DNA from: Lachnospiraceae bacterium
GTDB lineage: Bacteria > Bacillota > Clostridia > Lachnospirales > Lachnospiraceae
DNA length: 56,541 bases
Direction of reading: 5' to 3'
NCBI GenBank assembly: GCA_017619975.1
Contig: JAFZRH010000032.1
Span: 1 to 56,541, forward strand
The notes below the pieces were generated by a model. It was not told the DNA's origin and did not search any database. It saw nothing but the letters and a program-made list of their open reading frames with translations. The position numbers were made by a program, and so were the translations under genes. Positions 42,583 through 51,912 of the stretch are shown in pieces (position 1 is the first letter of the stretch; every line of letters begins with the position of its first letter).

Positions 42583-43287
42583 ATGGAATCCTGCAGAAGG
42601 GTCATATTAAAGCTGAGCGGCGAAGCGCTCGCCGGAGAGAAGCGCACGGGCTATGACGAAGCCACGGTCCGGGACGCGGCATTGCAGGCGCTCCCCGCGG
42701 TCCGGGAAGGCGTGGAGCTGGCGATCGTGATCGGCGGCGGCAACTTCTGGCGCGGCCGCAGCAGCAAGAGCATCGACCGCGTGAAAGCAGACCAGATCGG
42801 CATGCTGGCCACGGTCATGAACGCGCTCTACGTCTCCGAGATCTTCCGCTCCTGCGGCATGGAGACCGAGATCTTCACGCCCTTTGTCTGCGGCAGCATG
42901 ACGAAGCTCTTCTCCAAGGACGCGGCGAACGAAGCTTTTAAGGCCGGCAAAGTCGTGTTCTTCGCGGGCGGCACCGGACATCCGTACTTTTCCACGGACA
43001 CCGGCATCGTCCTGCGGGCGATCGAGATGGAAGCGGATGAGATCCTGCTGGCCAAAAACGTGGACGGCGTCTACGACTCCGACCCGGACAAGAACCCGGA
43101 CGCGAAAAAATTCGACACCATCTCCATCGACGAGGTGGTGGAGCGGAAGCTGGGCGTCATCGATTTAACGGCGTCGGCGCTCTGCGCGGACAACCGCGTG
43201 CCGCTCGCGGTCTTTTCGCTGGCCGGCGAGCAGAGCATTTACAGAGCCCTGAAGGGCGAGATCAGCGGAACCCGGATCACCGTATAA
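42583..43287 (+). CDS. pyrH: UMP kinase
   Basis: This 234-residue amino-acid-kinase-fold protein has LKLSGEALAG, VIGGGNFWRGR, the regulatory/UMP region GTGHPYFSTDTG and the ATP site KNVDGVYDSDPDKNP. It phosphorylates UMP to UDP for RNA, cell-wall and CDP-lipid supply. AAAGGAGAA precedes the ATG. It leads the conserved pyrH-frr-uppS-cdsA-rseP-ispG-polC run. Confidence 0.95.
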   Translation: MESCRRVILKLSGEALAGEKRTGYDEATVRDAALQALPAVREGVELAIVIGGGNFWRGRSSKSIDRVKADQIGMLATVMNALYVSEIFRSCGMETEIFTPFVCGSMTKLFSKDAANEAFKAGKVVFFAGGTGHPYFSTDTGIVLRAIEMEADEILLAKNVDGVYDSDPDKNPDAKKFDTISIDEVVERKLGVIDLTASALCADNRVPLAVFSLAGEQSIYRALKGEISGTRITV

Positions 43288-43336
43288 AGACAGTTTCAAA
43301 AGACAGTTTGATAAAGAAAGAAGAGGAGGATATCTG

Positions 43337-43891
43337 ATGACCGATTATTTGCTTGATGCAGAAGAAAGAATGGAAAAAACCTTAAGCAACTTAAAGGATG
43401 AATACGTAACGATCCGCGCCGGCCGCGCCAACCCCGGCGTCCTGAACCGTGTAACGGCGGATTATTACGGAGCTCCGACCCCGATCCAGCAGCTGGCAAA
43501 CGTCTCCGTGCCGGAAGCCCGGATGCTGGTCATCCAGCCCTGGGACAAGACGGCTTTAAAGGCGATCGAGCGCGCGATCCAGGCCTCCGATATCGGGATC
43601 AATCCGAATAACGACGGCTCCGTGATTCGCCTGATCTTCCCGGAACTGACCGAGGAACGCCGCAAGGATCTGACCAAGGACGTCCGCAAGAAAGGCGAAG
43701 CCGCGAAGGTCGCGCTGCGAAACATCCGCCGCGACGCGGTGGACCGCATCAAGAAGGCCCAGAAGGCCGGCGAGATCACCGAGGACGATCAGAAGAAGGA
43801 CGAAGAAGCCGCCCAGAAACTGACGGACAAATTCGTGGAGAAAGTCGACAAGGCCGTCGAAGAGAAGACCAAGGAGATCATGACGGTCTAA
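43337..43891 (+). CDS. frr: Ribosome recycling factor
   Basis: This 184-residue protein has the RRF helices and loop: RMEKTLSNLKDEYVTIRAGR, PEARMLVIQPWDK, NDGSVIRLIFPELTEERRKDL and RNIRRDAVDRIKKAQ. With EF-G it splits the post-termination ribosome. GAGGAGG precedes the ATG. It lies 49 bp after pyrH, as is usual. Confidence 0.96.
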   Translation: MTDYLLDAEERMEKTLSNLKDEYVTIRAGRANPGVLNRVTADYYGAPTPIQQLANVSVPEARMLVIQPWDKTALKAIERAIQASDIGINPNNDGSVIRLIFPELTEERRKDLTKDVRKKGEAAKVALRNIRRDAVDRIKKAQKAGEITEDDQKKDEEAAQKLTDKFVEKVDKAVEEKTKEIMTV

Positions 43892-43919
43892 AGACCGAAA
43901 AAACCGTAAGAATCAGTGC

Positions 43920-43941
43920 GGGCGGCACTTTCGTGCCGCCC
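43920..43941 (+). other. GC-rich hairpin between frr and uppS
   Basis: Perfect 9-bp stem GGGCGGCAC / GTGCCGCCC with a TTTC loop. The downstream CTCCCTTTA is not a good T-tract, so this is more likely an mRNA-processing or attenuation hairpin than a full terminator. Confidence 0.6.
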
Positions 43942-43966
43942 CTCCCTTTACCAAAGAGGTTTTGCT

Positions 43967-44689
43967 ATGGAACAGAACAATCAGCCCCGCCACATCGCGG
44001 TGATCCTGGACGGCAACGGCCGCTGGGCCAAAAAGAAAGGCGTGCCGCGGGCGATCGGTCACAAGGAAGGCTGCGAGACCTTAAAGCATATCCTGGATAC
44101 CTGCTACTACAAAAAGATCGAGTTTTTCTCGGTTTATGCGTTTTCCACCGAAAACTGGAAGCGCTCTCAGGCGGAAGTGAAGGCCCTGATCCAGCTGATG
44201 CGCTATTACCTGCCGCGGCTGGAAAAACGCTCCATGGAGCGCAACACGAAGGTGCGCATCATCGGCGACATCGGCGGCTTTCCCGAAGACGTGCAGAAGA
44301 TCATGCGGCATTTGATCGAGACGACGGCGGTCAACACCGGCCTCACATTCATCATGGGCTTAAACTACGGCGGCCGCGACGAGCTGCGCCGCGCCATGGT
44401 CAAGCTGGCTCAGCGGGTAAAGGACGGTGAGCTGGAGCCGGAAGAGATCACGGAGGCGATGATCTCCGCCAGTCTGGATACGGCGGACATCCCGGATCCG
44501 GACGTGATCATCCGCACGAGCGGAGAGATGCGCCTGTCCAACTTCATGACCTGGCAGAGCGCCTATTCGGAACTGGAATTCCCGACCGTGCTCTGGCCGG
44601 ATTTTTCTGACGCGGATCTGGAGGAAGCCATCCGTGTTTACAACAGCCGGGATCGGCGTTTCGGCGGGAGGAAAGAGGATGAAGCGTGA
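43967..44689 (+). CDS. uppS: Isoprenyl transferase (undecaprenyl diphosphate synthase)
   Basis: The start at ATG 43967 is set by AAAGAGG, giving 240 residues. It has the cis-prenyltransferase signatures AVILDGNGRWAKKKG (catalytic Asp15), YAFSTENWKR and the C-terminal IRTSGEMRLSNFMTWQSAYSE. It makes the C55 carrier lipid for peptidoglycan. It overlaps cdsA by 11 bp. Confidence 0.95.
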   Translation: MEQNNQPRHIAVILDGNGRWAKKKGVPRAIGHKEGCETLKHILDTCYYKKIEFFSVYAFSTENWKRSQAEVKALIQLMRYYLPRLEKRSMERNTKVRIIGDIGGFPEDVQKIMRHLIETTAVNTGLTFIMGLNYGGRDELRRAMVKLAQRVKDGELEPEEITEAMISASLDTADIPDPDVIIRTSGEMRLSNFMTWQSAYSELEFPTVLWPDFSDADLEEAIRVYNSRDRRFGGRKEDEA

Positions 44690-45488
44690 TTTCTGGATCC
44701 GGCTGCGCAGCAGTATTATCCTGATGGCGGTCACGGTTGCCGGCTTTTACTTCGGCGGCCTCGCCCTCTTTGCGCTGCTCTGCTTCGTGTCGCTGGTCGG
44801 GATCTTTGAGCTTTACCGCGTCTGCGGGATCTGGGGCACGGCGCCGGCCGCGGCCGGCTTCATGGGGGCCTGCCTGTTTCTGGAGGCCGTCTGGCTGGGC
44901 TGGGACAGCTGGCTTTTATTCGTGCTGTTTTTAGGCTTCATCCTGATCCTCGGGACCTACGTGTTTACCTTCCCGCGCTATTCCTTCGCCAAGGCGGCGT
45001 ACAGCCTCTTCGGCATCCTTTATCTGCCGGTGATGCTTTCTTACCTGTACCGCATCCGCGAAATGGAGGAAGGCATCTGGCTGGTCTGGCTGGTCTTCCT
45101 GGCCTCCTGGGGCTGCGATACGATGGCCTACTGCACGGGGATCCTGATCGGGAAGCACAAAATGACGCCCGAGCTGTCTCCGAAAAAGACCTGGGAGGGG
45201 GCCGTCGGCGGCGTGCTTGGCAGCGCTCTTCTGGGCTTTCTGTACGCGCTGATCGTCGGGGAGCATTTGAGCATCCTGGGGCAGCCCCTGCTTTTTACGC
45301 CGCTGCTGTGCGCGGCCGGCAGCATCGTTTCCCAGATCGGCGATCTGGGGGCCTCTGCCATCAAGCGCAGCTTTCAAGTCAAAGATTACGGCAGTCTGAT
45401 CCCGGGGCACGGCGGCATTCTGGACCGCTTCGACTCGGTGATCGTGACGGCGCCGATCCTTTATTATCTGCTGCTTCTGCTTCAGTAG
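44679..45488 (+). CDS. cdsA: Phosphatidate cytidylyltransferase
   Basis: This 269-residue membrane protein has about seven helices. It carries the signature LSPKKTWEGAVGG and the C-terminal IPGHGGILDRFDSVI of CdsA. It makes CDP-diacylglycerol, the precursor of all phospholipids made by CDP-alcohol transferases. The start inside uppS has a GAGGAAAGAGG site. The next gene is rseP; dxr, which commonly sits between them, is absent. Confidence 0.93.
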   Translation: MKRDFWIRLRSSIILMAVTVAGFYFGGLALFALLCFVSLVGIFELYRVCGIWGTAPAAAGFMGACLFLEAVWLGWDSWLLFVLFLGFILILGTYVFTFPRYSFAKAAYSLFGILYLPVMLSYLYRIREMEEGIWLVWLVFLASWGCDTMAYCTGILIGKHKMTPELSPKKTWEGAVGGVLGSALLGFLYALIVGEHLSILGQPLLFTPLLCAAGSIVSQIGDLGASAIKRSFQVKDYGSLIPGHGGILDRFDSVIVTAPILYYLLLLLQ

Positions 45489-45512
45489 AGCGGAAGCATT
45501 CGGGAGTAAAAT

Positions 45513-46826
45513 ATGACGTTTGTAAGTATACTCATTGCGATCGTGGTCTTCAGTCTGCTGGTGCTGTTCCATGAATTCGGCCACTTTATCGTGGCGAAGG
45601 CGGTCGGCATCGGCGTGACGGAGTTTTCGCTGGGCATGGGACCGCGGATCCTGTCTTTTCAGAAAGGCGAGACCCGCTATTCCTGGAAGGCGATCCCCTT
45701 CGGCGGTTCCTGCGCCATGGTAGGAGAGGATGAAGAGGAAACGACCCCCAATTCCTTTAACGCGAAACCGGCCTGGGCCCGCTTTCTGGTCGTCTTTGCC
45801 GGACCGGCCTTCAATGTGATCCTGGCGCTGATCCTTTCCTTCTTCCTGATCGGGAAGGGCGGCATCAATACGGGGACGGTGCATCAGGTCACGTCGGGCA
45901 GTGCCGCCGCCAAAGCGGGGATCACGGCCTGGGAGGATTCGGTGACTTCCATCAACGGCAAAAAGATCGCGATGGGCCGGGACCTGCTCCTGTACACGCT
46001 CTCGCATCCGCTGGACGGTTCGGAAGTGACGGTCGGCCTGAAAAACAAGGCCGGCGAAGAACGGACGGTCACGCTGGATCCGAAGGTCAGCGGCTTCCGC
46101 ATCGGGATCGCTTATACGAACAGTGATGCACCGGCGGCGCTGTCCGGCGTGACGGAAGGCCTTCCGGCGGCAGAAGCCGGTCTTCAGACCGGCGACGTGA
46201 TCACGGCGATCAACGGCAGCGGGATCACCAGCGGCAGCGAAATGGCCGCCTATTTCACGGAGCATCCGATAGACGGCAGCACGCTGGAACTGACGGTGAA
46301 ACGCGGGGAGGAAGTCCTGGATCTGAGCATGACGCCCGAGCCCTACGAGACGAATGATCTGGGCTTTCAGGCATATTATGTTTACGAAGAGTGGGACGGC
46401 AATCTCGGAACCCTTCTCGGCAGCAGTCTGCGGGAAGTGCGCTACTGGCTGTCCTACGTTGTGGTGACGCTTCGGATGCTCTTTACCGGCCAGGTCGGTG
46501 TGAAGGATCTGTCCGGCCCGGTCGGCATCGTTTCCACCATCAGTACGGCGGTGGAGACCGGGGTGCAGAACGGCGGGGCCAAGATCGCATTTATCAACGT
46601 GCTGGAGCTGACGGTGCTTTTAAGCGTCAATCTGGGCGTCATGAATCTGCTGCCCATCCCGGCGCTGGACGGCGGGCGGATCCTGTTCATCCTGTATGAA
46701 CTGATCTTCCGGAAACCGGTGCCGAAAAAGGCGGAGGGGATCGTCCATCTGATCGGTTTTGCGCTGCTGATGCTGCTGATGGTCTTCGTCCTGTTCAACG
46801 ACGTATTGCGGCTGATCCGGGGGTAA
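45513..46826 (+). CDS. rseP: RIP metalloprotease RseP (site-2 protease)
   Basis: This 437-residue protein has the zinc motif HEFGH at residues 20-24 in the first membrane helix and the distal NLLPIPALDGGRIL ligand motif. Two PDZ-like domains lie between them (GSAAAKAGI and GLPAAEAGLQTGDVITAING); many Gram-positive RseP homologues have one. It cuts membrane-embedded substrates such as anti-sigma factors and signal-peptide remnants. The anti-sigma-like membrane protein encoded at 27886 is a conceivable substrate, which is speculation. Confidence 0.93.
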   Translation: MTFVSILIAIVVFSLLVLFHEFGHFIVAKAVGIGVTEFSLGMGPRILSFQKGETRYSWKAIPFGGSCAMVGEDEEETTPNSFNAKPAWARFLVVFAGPAFNVILALILSFFLIGKGGINTGTVHQVTSGSAAAKAGITAWEDSVTSINGKKIAMGRDLLLYTLSHPLDGSEVTVGLKNKAGEERTVTLDPKVSGFRIGIAYTNSDAPAALSGVTEGLPAAEAGLQTGDVITAINGSGITSGSEMAAYFTEHPIDGSTLELTVKRGEEVLDLSMTPEPYETNDLGFQAYYVYEEWDGNLGTLLGSSLREVRYWLSYVVVTLRMLFTGQVGVKDLSGPVGIVSTISTAVETGVQNGGAKIAFINVLELTVLLSVNLGVMNLLPIPALDGGRILFILYELIFRKPVPKKAEGIVHLIGFALLMLLMVFVLFNDVLRLIRG

Positions 46827-46834
46827 ACGAAACG

Positions 46835-47893
46835 ATGGAAAGAAAACTGACAAGACAGGTCCGGATCGGAAGCTGCGTGATCGGCGGCGGAGCCCCGATC
46901 GCGATCCAGTCCATGACGAATACGAAAACCGAAGACGCGGCGGCGACCGTGCGGCAGATCCTTGCCCTGGAAAAAGCCGGCTGCGAGATCATCCGCGTAA
47001 CGGTCCCCACTCAGGAAGCCGCGCTGGCCCTGGAGGAGATCAAGCCGCTGATCCATATCCCGCTGGTAGCGGATATCCACTTTGACTGGCGCCTGGCCGT
47101 AGCCGCGATGGATCACGGCGCGGATAAAGTCCGCATCAATCCGGGCAATATCGGCAGCGAAGAAGGCGTGAAGGCCGTTGTGGAACGCGCCGCGAAGGAC
47201 GGGATCCCGCTCCGGGTCGGCGTCAACAGCGGTTCGCTGGAAAAGAAATATATCGAAAAATACGGCGGCGTCACGGCGGAGGGACTGGCGGAAAGCGCAC
47301 TGGGCCAGGCCGCTCTGATCGAAGCCTTCGGCTATGACAATCTGGTGATCAGCATCAAATCCAGCCGGGTTCCCATGAGCATCCGCGCGCACGAGATCAT
47401 CGCGGAGCGCTGCGATTATCCGCTGCATGTGGGGATCACCGAAGCCGGCACGGTCCGGGGCGGCAGCATCAAGTCCGCCGTGGGCATCGGTGCGATCCTT
47501 TCCCGCGGCATCGGGGATACGATCCGCGTTTCCCTGACCGGAGATCCGCTGGAGGAGATCCGCGTGGCGAAACAGATCCTGCGGGACCTTGGCCTTCGGA
47601 AGGAGGGCATCGAGGTCATTTCCTGTCCGACCTGCGGCCGGACCAACATCGATCTGATCCCTCTCGCGAACGCGGTGGAAGAACTGGCTTCCCGCTACGA
47701 CAAAACGCTGACCGTCGCGGTCATGGGCTGCGTGGTGAACGGTCCGGGAGAAGCCAGAGAGGCGGATCTGGGCATTGCAGGCGGAAAGGGCGAAGGCTTC
47801 CTCTTCAAAAAGGGAGAGATCGTGAAGCGTCTGCCGGAAGAAAAGCTGCTCCCCGCTCTTCAGGAAGAAATCGAAGCCTGGAACGGAAAATAA
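46835..47893 (+). CDS. ispG: 4-hydroxy-3-methylbut-2-enyl diphosphate synthase (flavodoxin)
   Basis: This 352-residue protein has a TIM-barrel N-terminus (IAIQSMTNTKTEDAAATVRQ, VADIHFDWRLAV). The Fe-S cysteines lie in SCPTCGRTNIDL and GCVVNGPGEARE. It is the sixth-step enzyme of the MEP isoprenoid pathway and feeds uppS in the same cluster. It starts 8 bp after rseP. Confidence 0.96.
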   Translation: MERKLTRQVRIGSCVIGGGAPIAIQSMTNTKTEDAAATVRQILALEKAGCEIIRVTVPTQEAALALEEIKPLIHIPLVADIHFDWRLAVAAMDHGADKVRINPGNIGSEEGVKAVVERAAKDGIPLRVGVNSGSLEKKYIEKYGGVTAEGLAESALGQAALIEAFGYDNLVISIKSSRVPMSIRAHEIIAERCDYPLHVGITEAGTVRGGSIKSAVGIGAILSRGIGDTIRVSLTGDPLEEIRVAKQILRDLGLRKEGIEVISCPTCGRTNIDLIPLANAVEELASRYDKTLTVAVMGCVVNGPGEAREADLGIAGGKGEGFLFKKGEIVKRLPEEKLLPALQEEIEAWNGK

Positions 47894-47959
47894 TTTAAAT
47901 TTCGAACCCTGCCTGCTGTAAAATGTGCTCAAAAAGCACTTTGAGGAAAAACAAGTACC

Positions 47960-50900
47960 ATGGCTGACAAGGAAACAGGAAAAACCTTACAGGAGACCAT
48001 GCCCGACCTTCGGACGGTCTCTTTTATTACGGAGAATGCCGACCGGATCATGATCGAAAAGATGACGATGACCCGCAGCCGCGACCGCCTGCGGATCTAT
48101 CTTCACGCGCCTTTCCTGATCCAGAAGAAAGATATCTACGCCATGGAGGCGGCGGTCAAGAAGCAGTACTTCCGCAACAAGCCGGTCAGGGTGGAGGTGC
48201 GGGAACGCTTTCATCTGGCCGATATGACACCGCGCGCAGCCTATCTGGCTTACCGGGAAAGCCTGCTGCTGGAGCTGAAGACAAACAGTCTGTTTGCTTA
48301 CAACCTGTTCCGCGGCGCGGAACCGGAGTTTACCGACAGCGCTCTCATGCTGAAGCTGCCGGACAGTCTGCTGGCCGCGACACGGGGCGAGGAACTGGCC
48401 GAGTATCTGCGGAACGTTTTCCGCGACCGCCTGGGCTTCGACCTCTCCGTCCGCATCAAAAAACAGCTGGTGCAGGCGGCATCGGAGCCGGATGCGGGAC
48501 TGGAGCAGGAGATCGCGCGCGTAACGGCGCTCTACCGGGAGAAGCAGGAAGAAGAACGGGCAAGCCGCGCGGCGGAACAGACCGCGGCGCCGAAGAAAAA
48601 GCACGAAAAGAAGACGAAGCTGACGGCTTCCCGCGGCTTCGGCTATGATTTTGAAGGCGAACCCGTCCCGCTGGATAAGATCGAAGAAGGCATGGGACCG
48701 ATCGTGGTGCAGGGCCAGATCATCGCGCTGGACATGAGAGTCCTGTCGACCGGCAACCTGCTGTACAGCTTCGTTCTGACCGACCGCCGCGACTCCATCC
48801 GCGTCAAGGTCTTTATCAAGCCGGAAGATCAGGAAAATCTGGAAGCGTATATAAAGAAAGATACCTATGTAGCCCTGAAGGCCGAACCGGAAGCCGACCG
48901 CTACGATCATGAACTGACGCTGTCCCACGTCAGCGGCATCCGGCCGGCCGAGGCAGCGGAAAAGAAGGAACGGAAGGATCAGGCACCGGTCAAGCGGGTC
49001 GAACTGCATGCCCATACGCAGATGAGCGAGATGGACGCGTTCACGCATGTGGACGAATATATCGAACGGGCGGCGGAATGGGGCCATAAAGCCGTGGCTG
49101 TTACGGATCACGGGGTGGTCCAGTCCTTCCCGGATGCGTTCCACAAGTGGCAGAGCCTGCGCAAGAAAGGCAAAGACATCAAGATCCTCTACGGCTGCGA
49201 GGGCTATCTGGTGGACGATGCGCCCGGGATGAGCAAAGAAGAGATCCTGCAGGCGCCGACCTATCATATCATCATTCTGGCGAAAAACGAGACGGGACGC
49301 GTCAATCTTTATCGCCTGGTCTCCGAATCGCATCTGAACTATTTCCGGCGCCGGCCGCGCATCCCGCGCAGCCTGCTGACGGAGTGCCGCGAGGGACTGA
49401 TCTTAGGCTCCGCCTGCGAGGCGGGCGAGCTTTACCGGGCGCTGCTCAGAAACGCGTCCGAGGAGGAACTGGCGAAGATCGTCAGCTTTTACGATTATCT
49501 GGAAGTCCAGCCGCTCGGCAACAACGCCTATCTGACCCGGACCGGGCGGAACGGCCGGATCTACACGCAGGCGGAGCTGGAAGGCTTCGTGCGGAAGATC
49601 CTCGAGCTGGGCCGGCAGTTTGCCAAGCCGGTCGCGGCGACCTGCGACGTGCATTTCCTAAATCCGGAGGACGAAGTTTACCGCCGGATCGTCCAAAAGG
49701 GCCAGGGCTTTGCGGACGCGGACAGCCAGCCGCCTCTGTATTTCCGCACGACCGAAGAAATGATGGCGGAGTTTGCCTTCCTGGATTACAGCGAAGCGAA
49801 GCAGATCGTGGTCGACGATCCGAACCGGATCGCGGACTGGTGCGAGGTGATCGAACCGGTGCGGCCGGACAAGTGCCCGCCGAAGATCGAAGGCTCCGAA
49901 GAGGAGCTTCAGAAACTGTGCTACGAAAGAGCGCACGACTGGTACGGCGAGACGCTGCCGGAGCAGGTCTCCGTGCGGCTGGAGAAAGAGCTCAAATCCA
50001 TCATCGGCAACGGCTATGCGGTCATGTATATCATCGCGCAGCGCCTGGTGAAGAAATCCAACGACGACGGCTATCTGGTCGGGTCCCGCGGTTCGGTAGG
50101 CTCCTCGCTGGTGGCGACTTTAAGCGGCATCTCCGAGGTCAATCCGCTGCCGCCGCACTACCGCTGTCCGAAGTGCCGCCACAGCATCTTTGACAACGAA
50201 GAAACGCGGAAAAACGCCGGCGGCGCCGGTGTGGATATGGCGCCGCTTACCTGTCCCGTCTGCGGCGAAGAAATGATCCGCGACGGCTACGACATCCCCT
50301 TCGAAACTTTCCTGGGCTTCAAGGGCGACAAAGAGCCGGATATCGACTTAAACTTCTCCGGCGAGTATCAGAGCAAGGCGCACGAATATACCGAAGTCCT
50401 GTTCGGCAAGGGCTGCACCTTCAAGGCGGGAACCATTACCGGGCTGGCGGACAAGACCGCCTACGGGTATACGTTAAAATACTTTGAAGAGAAGGGAATC
50501 GTAAAGCGCCGCTGCGAGATCGACCGCATTGCGGCGGGCTGCGTGGGCACGCGCCGCACGACCGGCCAGCATCCGGGCGGCATCGTGGTGATGCCGCGGG
50601 GTGAAAATATCTATTCCTTCACCCCGATCCAGCATCCGGCCAACGACGTGAACAGCAACATCATCACGACGCATTTTGATTATCATTCGATCGACCACAA
50701 CCTGCTGAAGCTGGACATCCTGGGACACGACGATCCCACCATGATCCGGCGTCTGGAGGATCTTTTGGGCATCGACATGACCAAGGTGCCGATCAACGAT
50801 CCGGACGTCCTGGCGCTCTTTAAGGGAACGGAATCCCTGGGTATCCGCAGCGAGGATATCGGCGGCTGTCCGCTCGGCACGCTCGGGGTCCCGGAGTTCG

Positions 50901-51793
50901 GGACGGACTTCGCCATGGGCATCGTGCAGGACGCAAAGCCCGAAAGCGTGGCTGACCTGGTCCGTATCGCCGGCATCGCGCACGGCACCGACGTCTGGAA
51001 GGGCAACGTGCAGGATCTGATTGTAAACGGGACGGCTTCCTTAAAGGAATCCATCTGCACGCGAGACGATATCATGCTGTATCTGATCTCGAAAGGAATG
51101 GATCCGGCGCTGTCGTTCAAGATCATGGAAAGCGTCCGGAAAGGAAAAGTCGCGAAGAAGGGCGAACCGAACTGGCCGAACTGGAAAGAACAGCTGATAG
51201 AACATAACGTACCGGACTGGTATATCGGTTCGGCGGAGAAAATCCAGTACATGTTCCCGAAGGCGCACGCGGCCGCCTACGTCATGATGGCGCTGCGCGT
51301 GGCCTACTGCAAGGTCCATTATCCGCTGGAATACTATACGGCGTATTACAGCATCCGCGCGGACGGTTTCGATTACGCGCTGATGTGCCGCGGCCGGGAA
51401 GAACTGGCGAAAAACCTGGAACTGTTCCGCCGCAACAAGGATACACTTTCCGACAAGGAAAAGCTGGTCCTTCGGGATATGCGGCTGGTGGAGGAAATGT
51501 ACGCGAGGGGCTTTGCGTTTACCCCGATCGATATTTACAAAGCCAAAGCAAAACGCTTCCAGATCGTGGACGGAAAGATCATGCCGTCCTTCGTCAGCAT
51601 CGCCGGTCTGGGCGAGCAGGCGGCCGTCAGTCTGGAAGAGGCGGCGGCGGAAGGAAAGTTCCTTTCCCGTGAAGATCTGCTGCAGCGCAGCAAGCTGTCT
51701 TCGACAATGGTGGATACGATGTATCAGCTGGGGATCCTGGGCAATATGGCCGAAAGCAACCAGCTCTCGTTCAGCGATCTTTTGTTTGAATAG
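47960..51793 (+). CDS. polC: DNA polymerase III PolC lacking the internal 3'-5' exonuclease domain
   Basis: This 1,277-residue protein is the PolC replicase by its overall order. It has an N-terminal domain, an OB fold at about 235-330 and a PHP domain beginning VELHAHTQMSEMDA (about 348). The palm active site is KEPDIDLNFSGEYQ (about 794), the zinc-binding cysteines are CPKC and CPVC, and HPGGIVVMPRG is present. In ordinary PolC (about 1,430 residues) a DnaQ-like proofreading exonuclease of about 170-200 residues interrupts PHP after the YGxEAYLVDD strand. Here GCEGYLVDD (about 418) is followed by only a roughly 15-residue linker and then YHIIILAKNETG. No DIETTGL motif occurs anywhere. The frame is continuous. 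Polymerase identity is certain; the exonuclease loss is read directly. Confidence 0.95.
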   Translation: MADKETGKTLQETMPDLRTVSFITENADRIMIEKMTMTRSRDRLRIYLHAPFLIQKKDIYAMEAAVKKQYFRNKPVRVEVRERFHLADMTPRAAYLAYRESLLLELKTNSLFAYNLFRGAEPEFTDSALMLKLPDSLLAATRGEELAEYLRNVFRDRLGFDLSVRIKKQLVQAASEPDAGLEQEIARVTALYREKQEEERASRAAEQTAAPKKKHEKKTKLTASRGFGYDFEGEPVPLDKIEEGMGPIVVQGQIIALDMRVLSTGNLLYSFVLTDRRDSIRVKVFIKPEDQENLEAYIKKDTYVALKAEPEADRYDHELTLSHVSGIRPAEAAEKKERKDQAPVKRVELHAHTQMSEMDAFTHVDEYIERAAEWGHKAVAVTDHGVVQSFPDAFHKWQSLRKKGKDIKILYGCEGYLVDDAPGMSKEEILQAPTYHIIILAKNETGRVNLYRLVSESHLNYFRRRPRIPRSLLTECREGLILGSACEAGELYRALLRNASEEELAKIVSFYDYLEVQPLGNNAYLTRTGRNGRIYTQAELEGFVRKILELGRQFAKPVAATCDVHFLNPEDEVYRRIVQKGQGFADADSQPPLYFRTTEEMMAEFAFLDYSEAKQIVVDDPNRIADWCEVIEPVRPDKCPPKIEGSEEELQKLCYERAHDWYGETLPEQVSVRLEKELKSIIGNGYAVMYIIAQRLVKKSNDDGYLVGSRGSVGSSLVATLSGISEVNPLPPHYRCPKCRHSIFDNEETRKNAGGAGVDMAPLTCPVCGEEMIRDGYDIPFETFLGFKGDKEPDIDLNFSGEYQSKAHEYTEVLFGKGCTFKAGTITGLADKTAYGYTLKYFEEKGIVKRRCEIDRIAAGCVGTRRTTGQHPGGIVVMPRGENIYSFTPIQHPANDVNSNIITTHFDYHSIDHNLLKLDILGHDDPTMIRRLEDLLGIDMTKVPINDPDVLALFKGTESLGIRSEDIGGCPLGTLGVPEFGTDFAMGIVQDAKPESVADLVRIAGIAHGTDVWKGNVQDLIVNGTASLKESICTRDDIMLYLISKGMDPALSFKIMESVRKGKVAKKGEPNWPNWKEQLIEHNVPDWYIGSAEKIQYMFPKAHAAAYVMMALRVAYCKVHYPLEYYTAYYSIRADGFDYALMCRGREELAKNLELFRRNKDTLSDKEKLVLRDMRLVEEMYARGFAFTPIDIYKAKAKRFQIVDGKIMPSFVSIAGLGEQAAVSLEEAAAEGKFLSREDLLQRSKLSSTMVDTMYQLGILGNMAESNQLSFSDLLFE

Positions 51794-51824
51794 AAATTCG
51801 GAGGCTGTCAAGAAGCGTCCAGGG

Positions 51825-51886
51825 GTGTCATTCTGAGCGACGGCGGAAGCATTTGCTTCCGCCGTCGTCGAAGAATCTTTTTTTTT
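51825..51886. repeat. Half-element of the GTGTCATTCTGAGC repeat family
   Basis: GTGTCATTCTGAGCG, then a hairpin GACGGCGGAAGC/GCTTCCGCCGTC, then GTCGAAGAATCTTTTTTTTT. The flanks equal those of 42373-42491; the hairpin interior differs. It may also act as the polC terminator. Confidence 0.75.
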
Positions 51887-51912
51887 GCAGAACGATCTGC
51901 TAATGGCATTCG

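Noticed and set aside
47987-49333. Antisense frame of about 448 codons opposite polC
   Set aside because: It is a shadow of the polC coding frame, with low-complexity composition and no motif.
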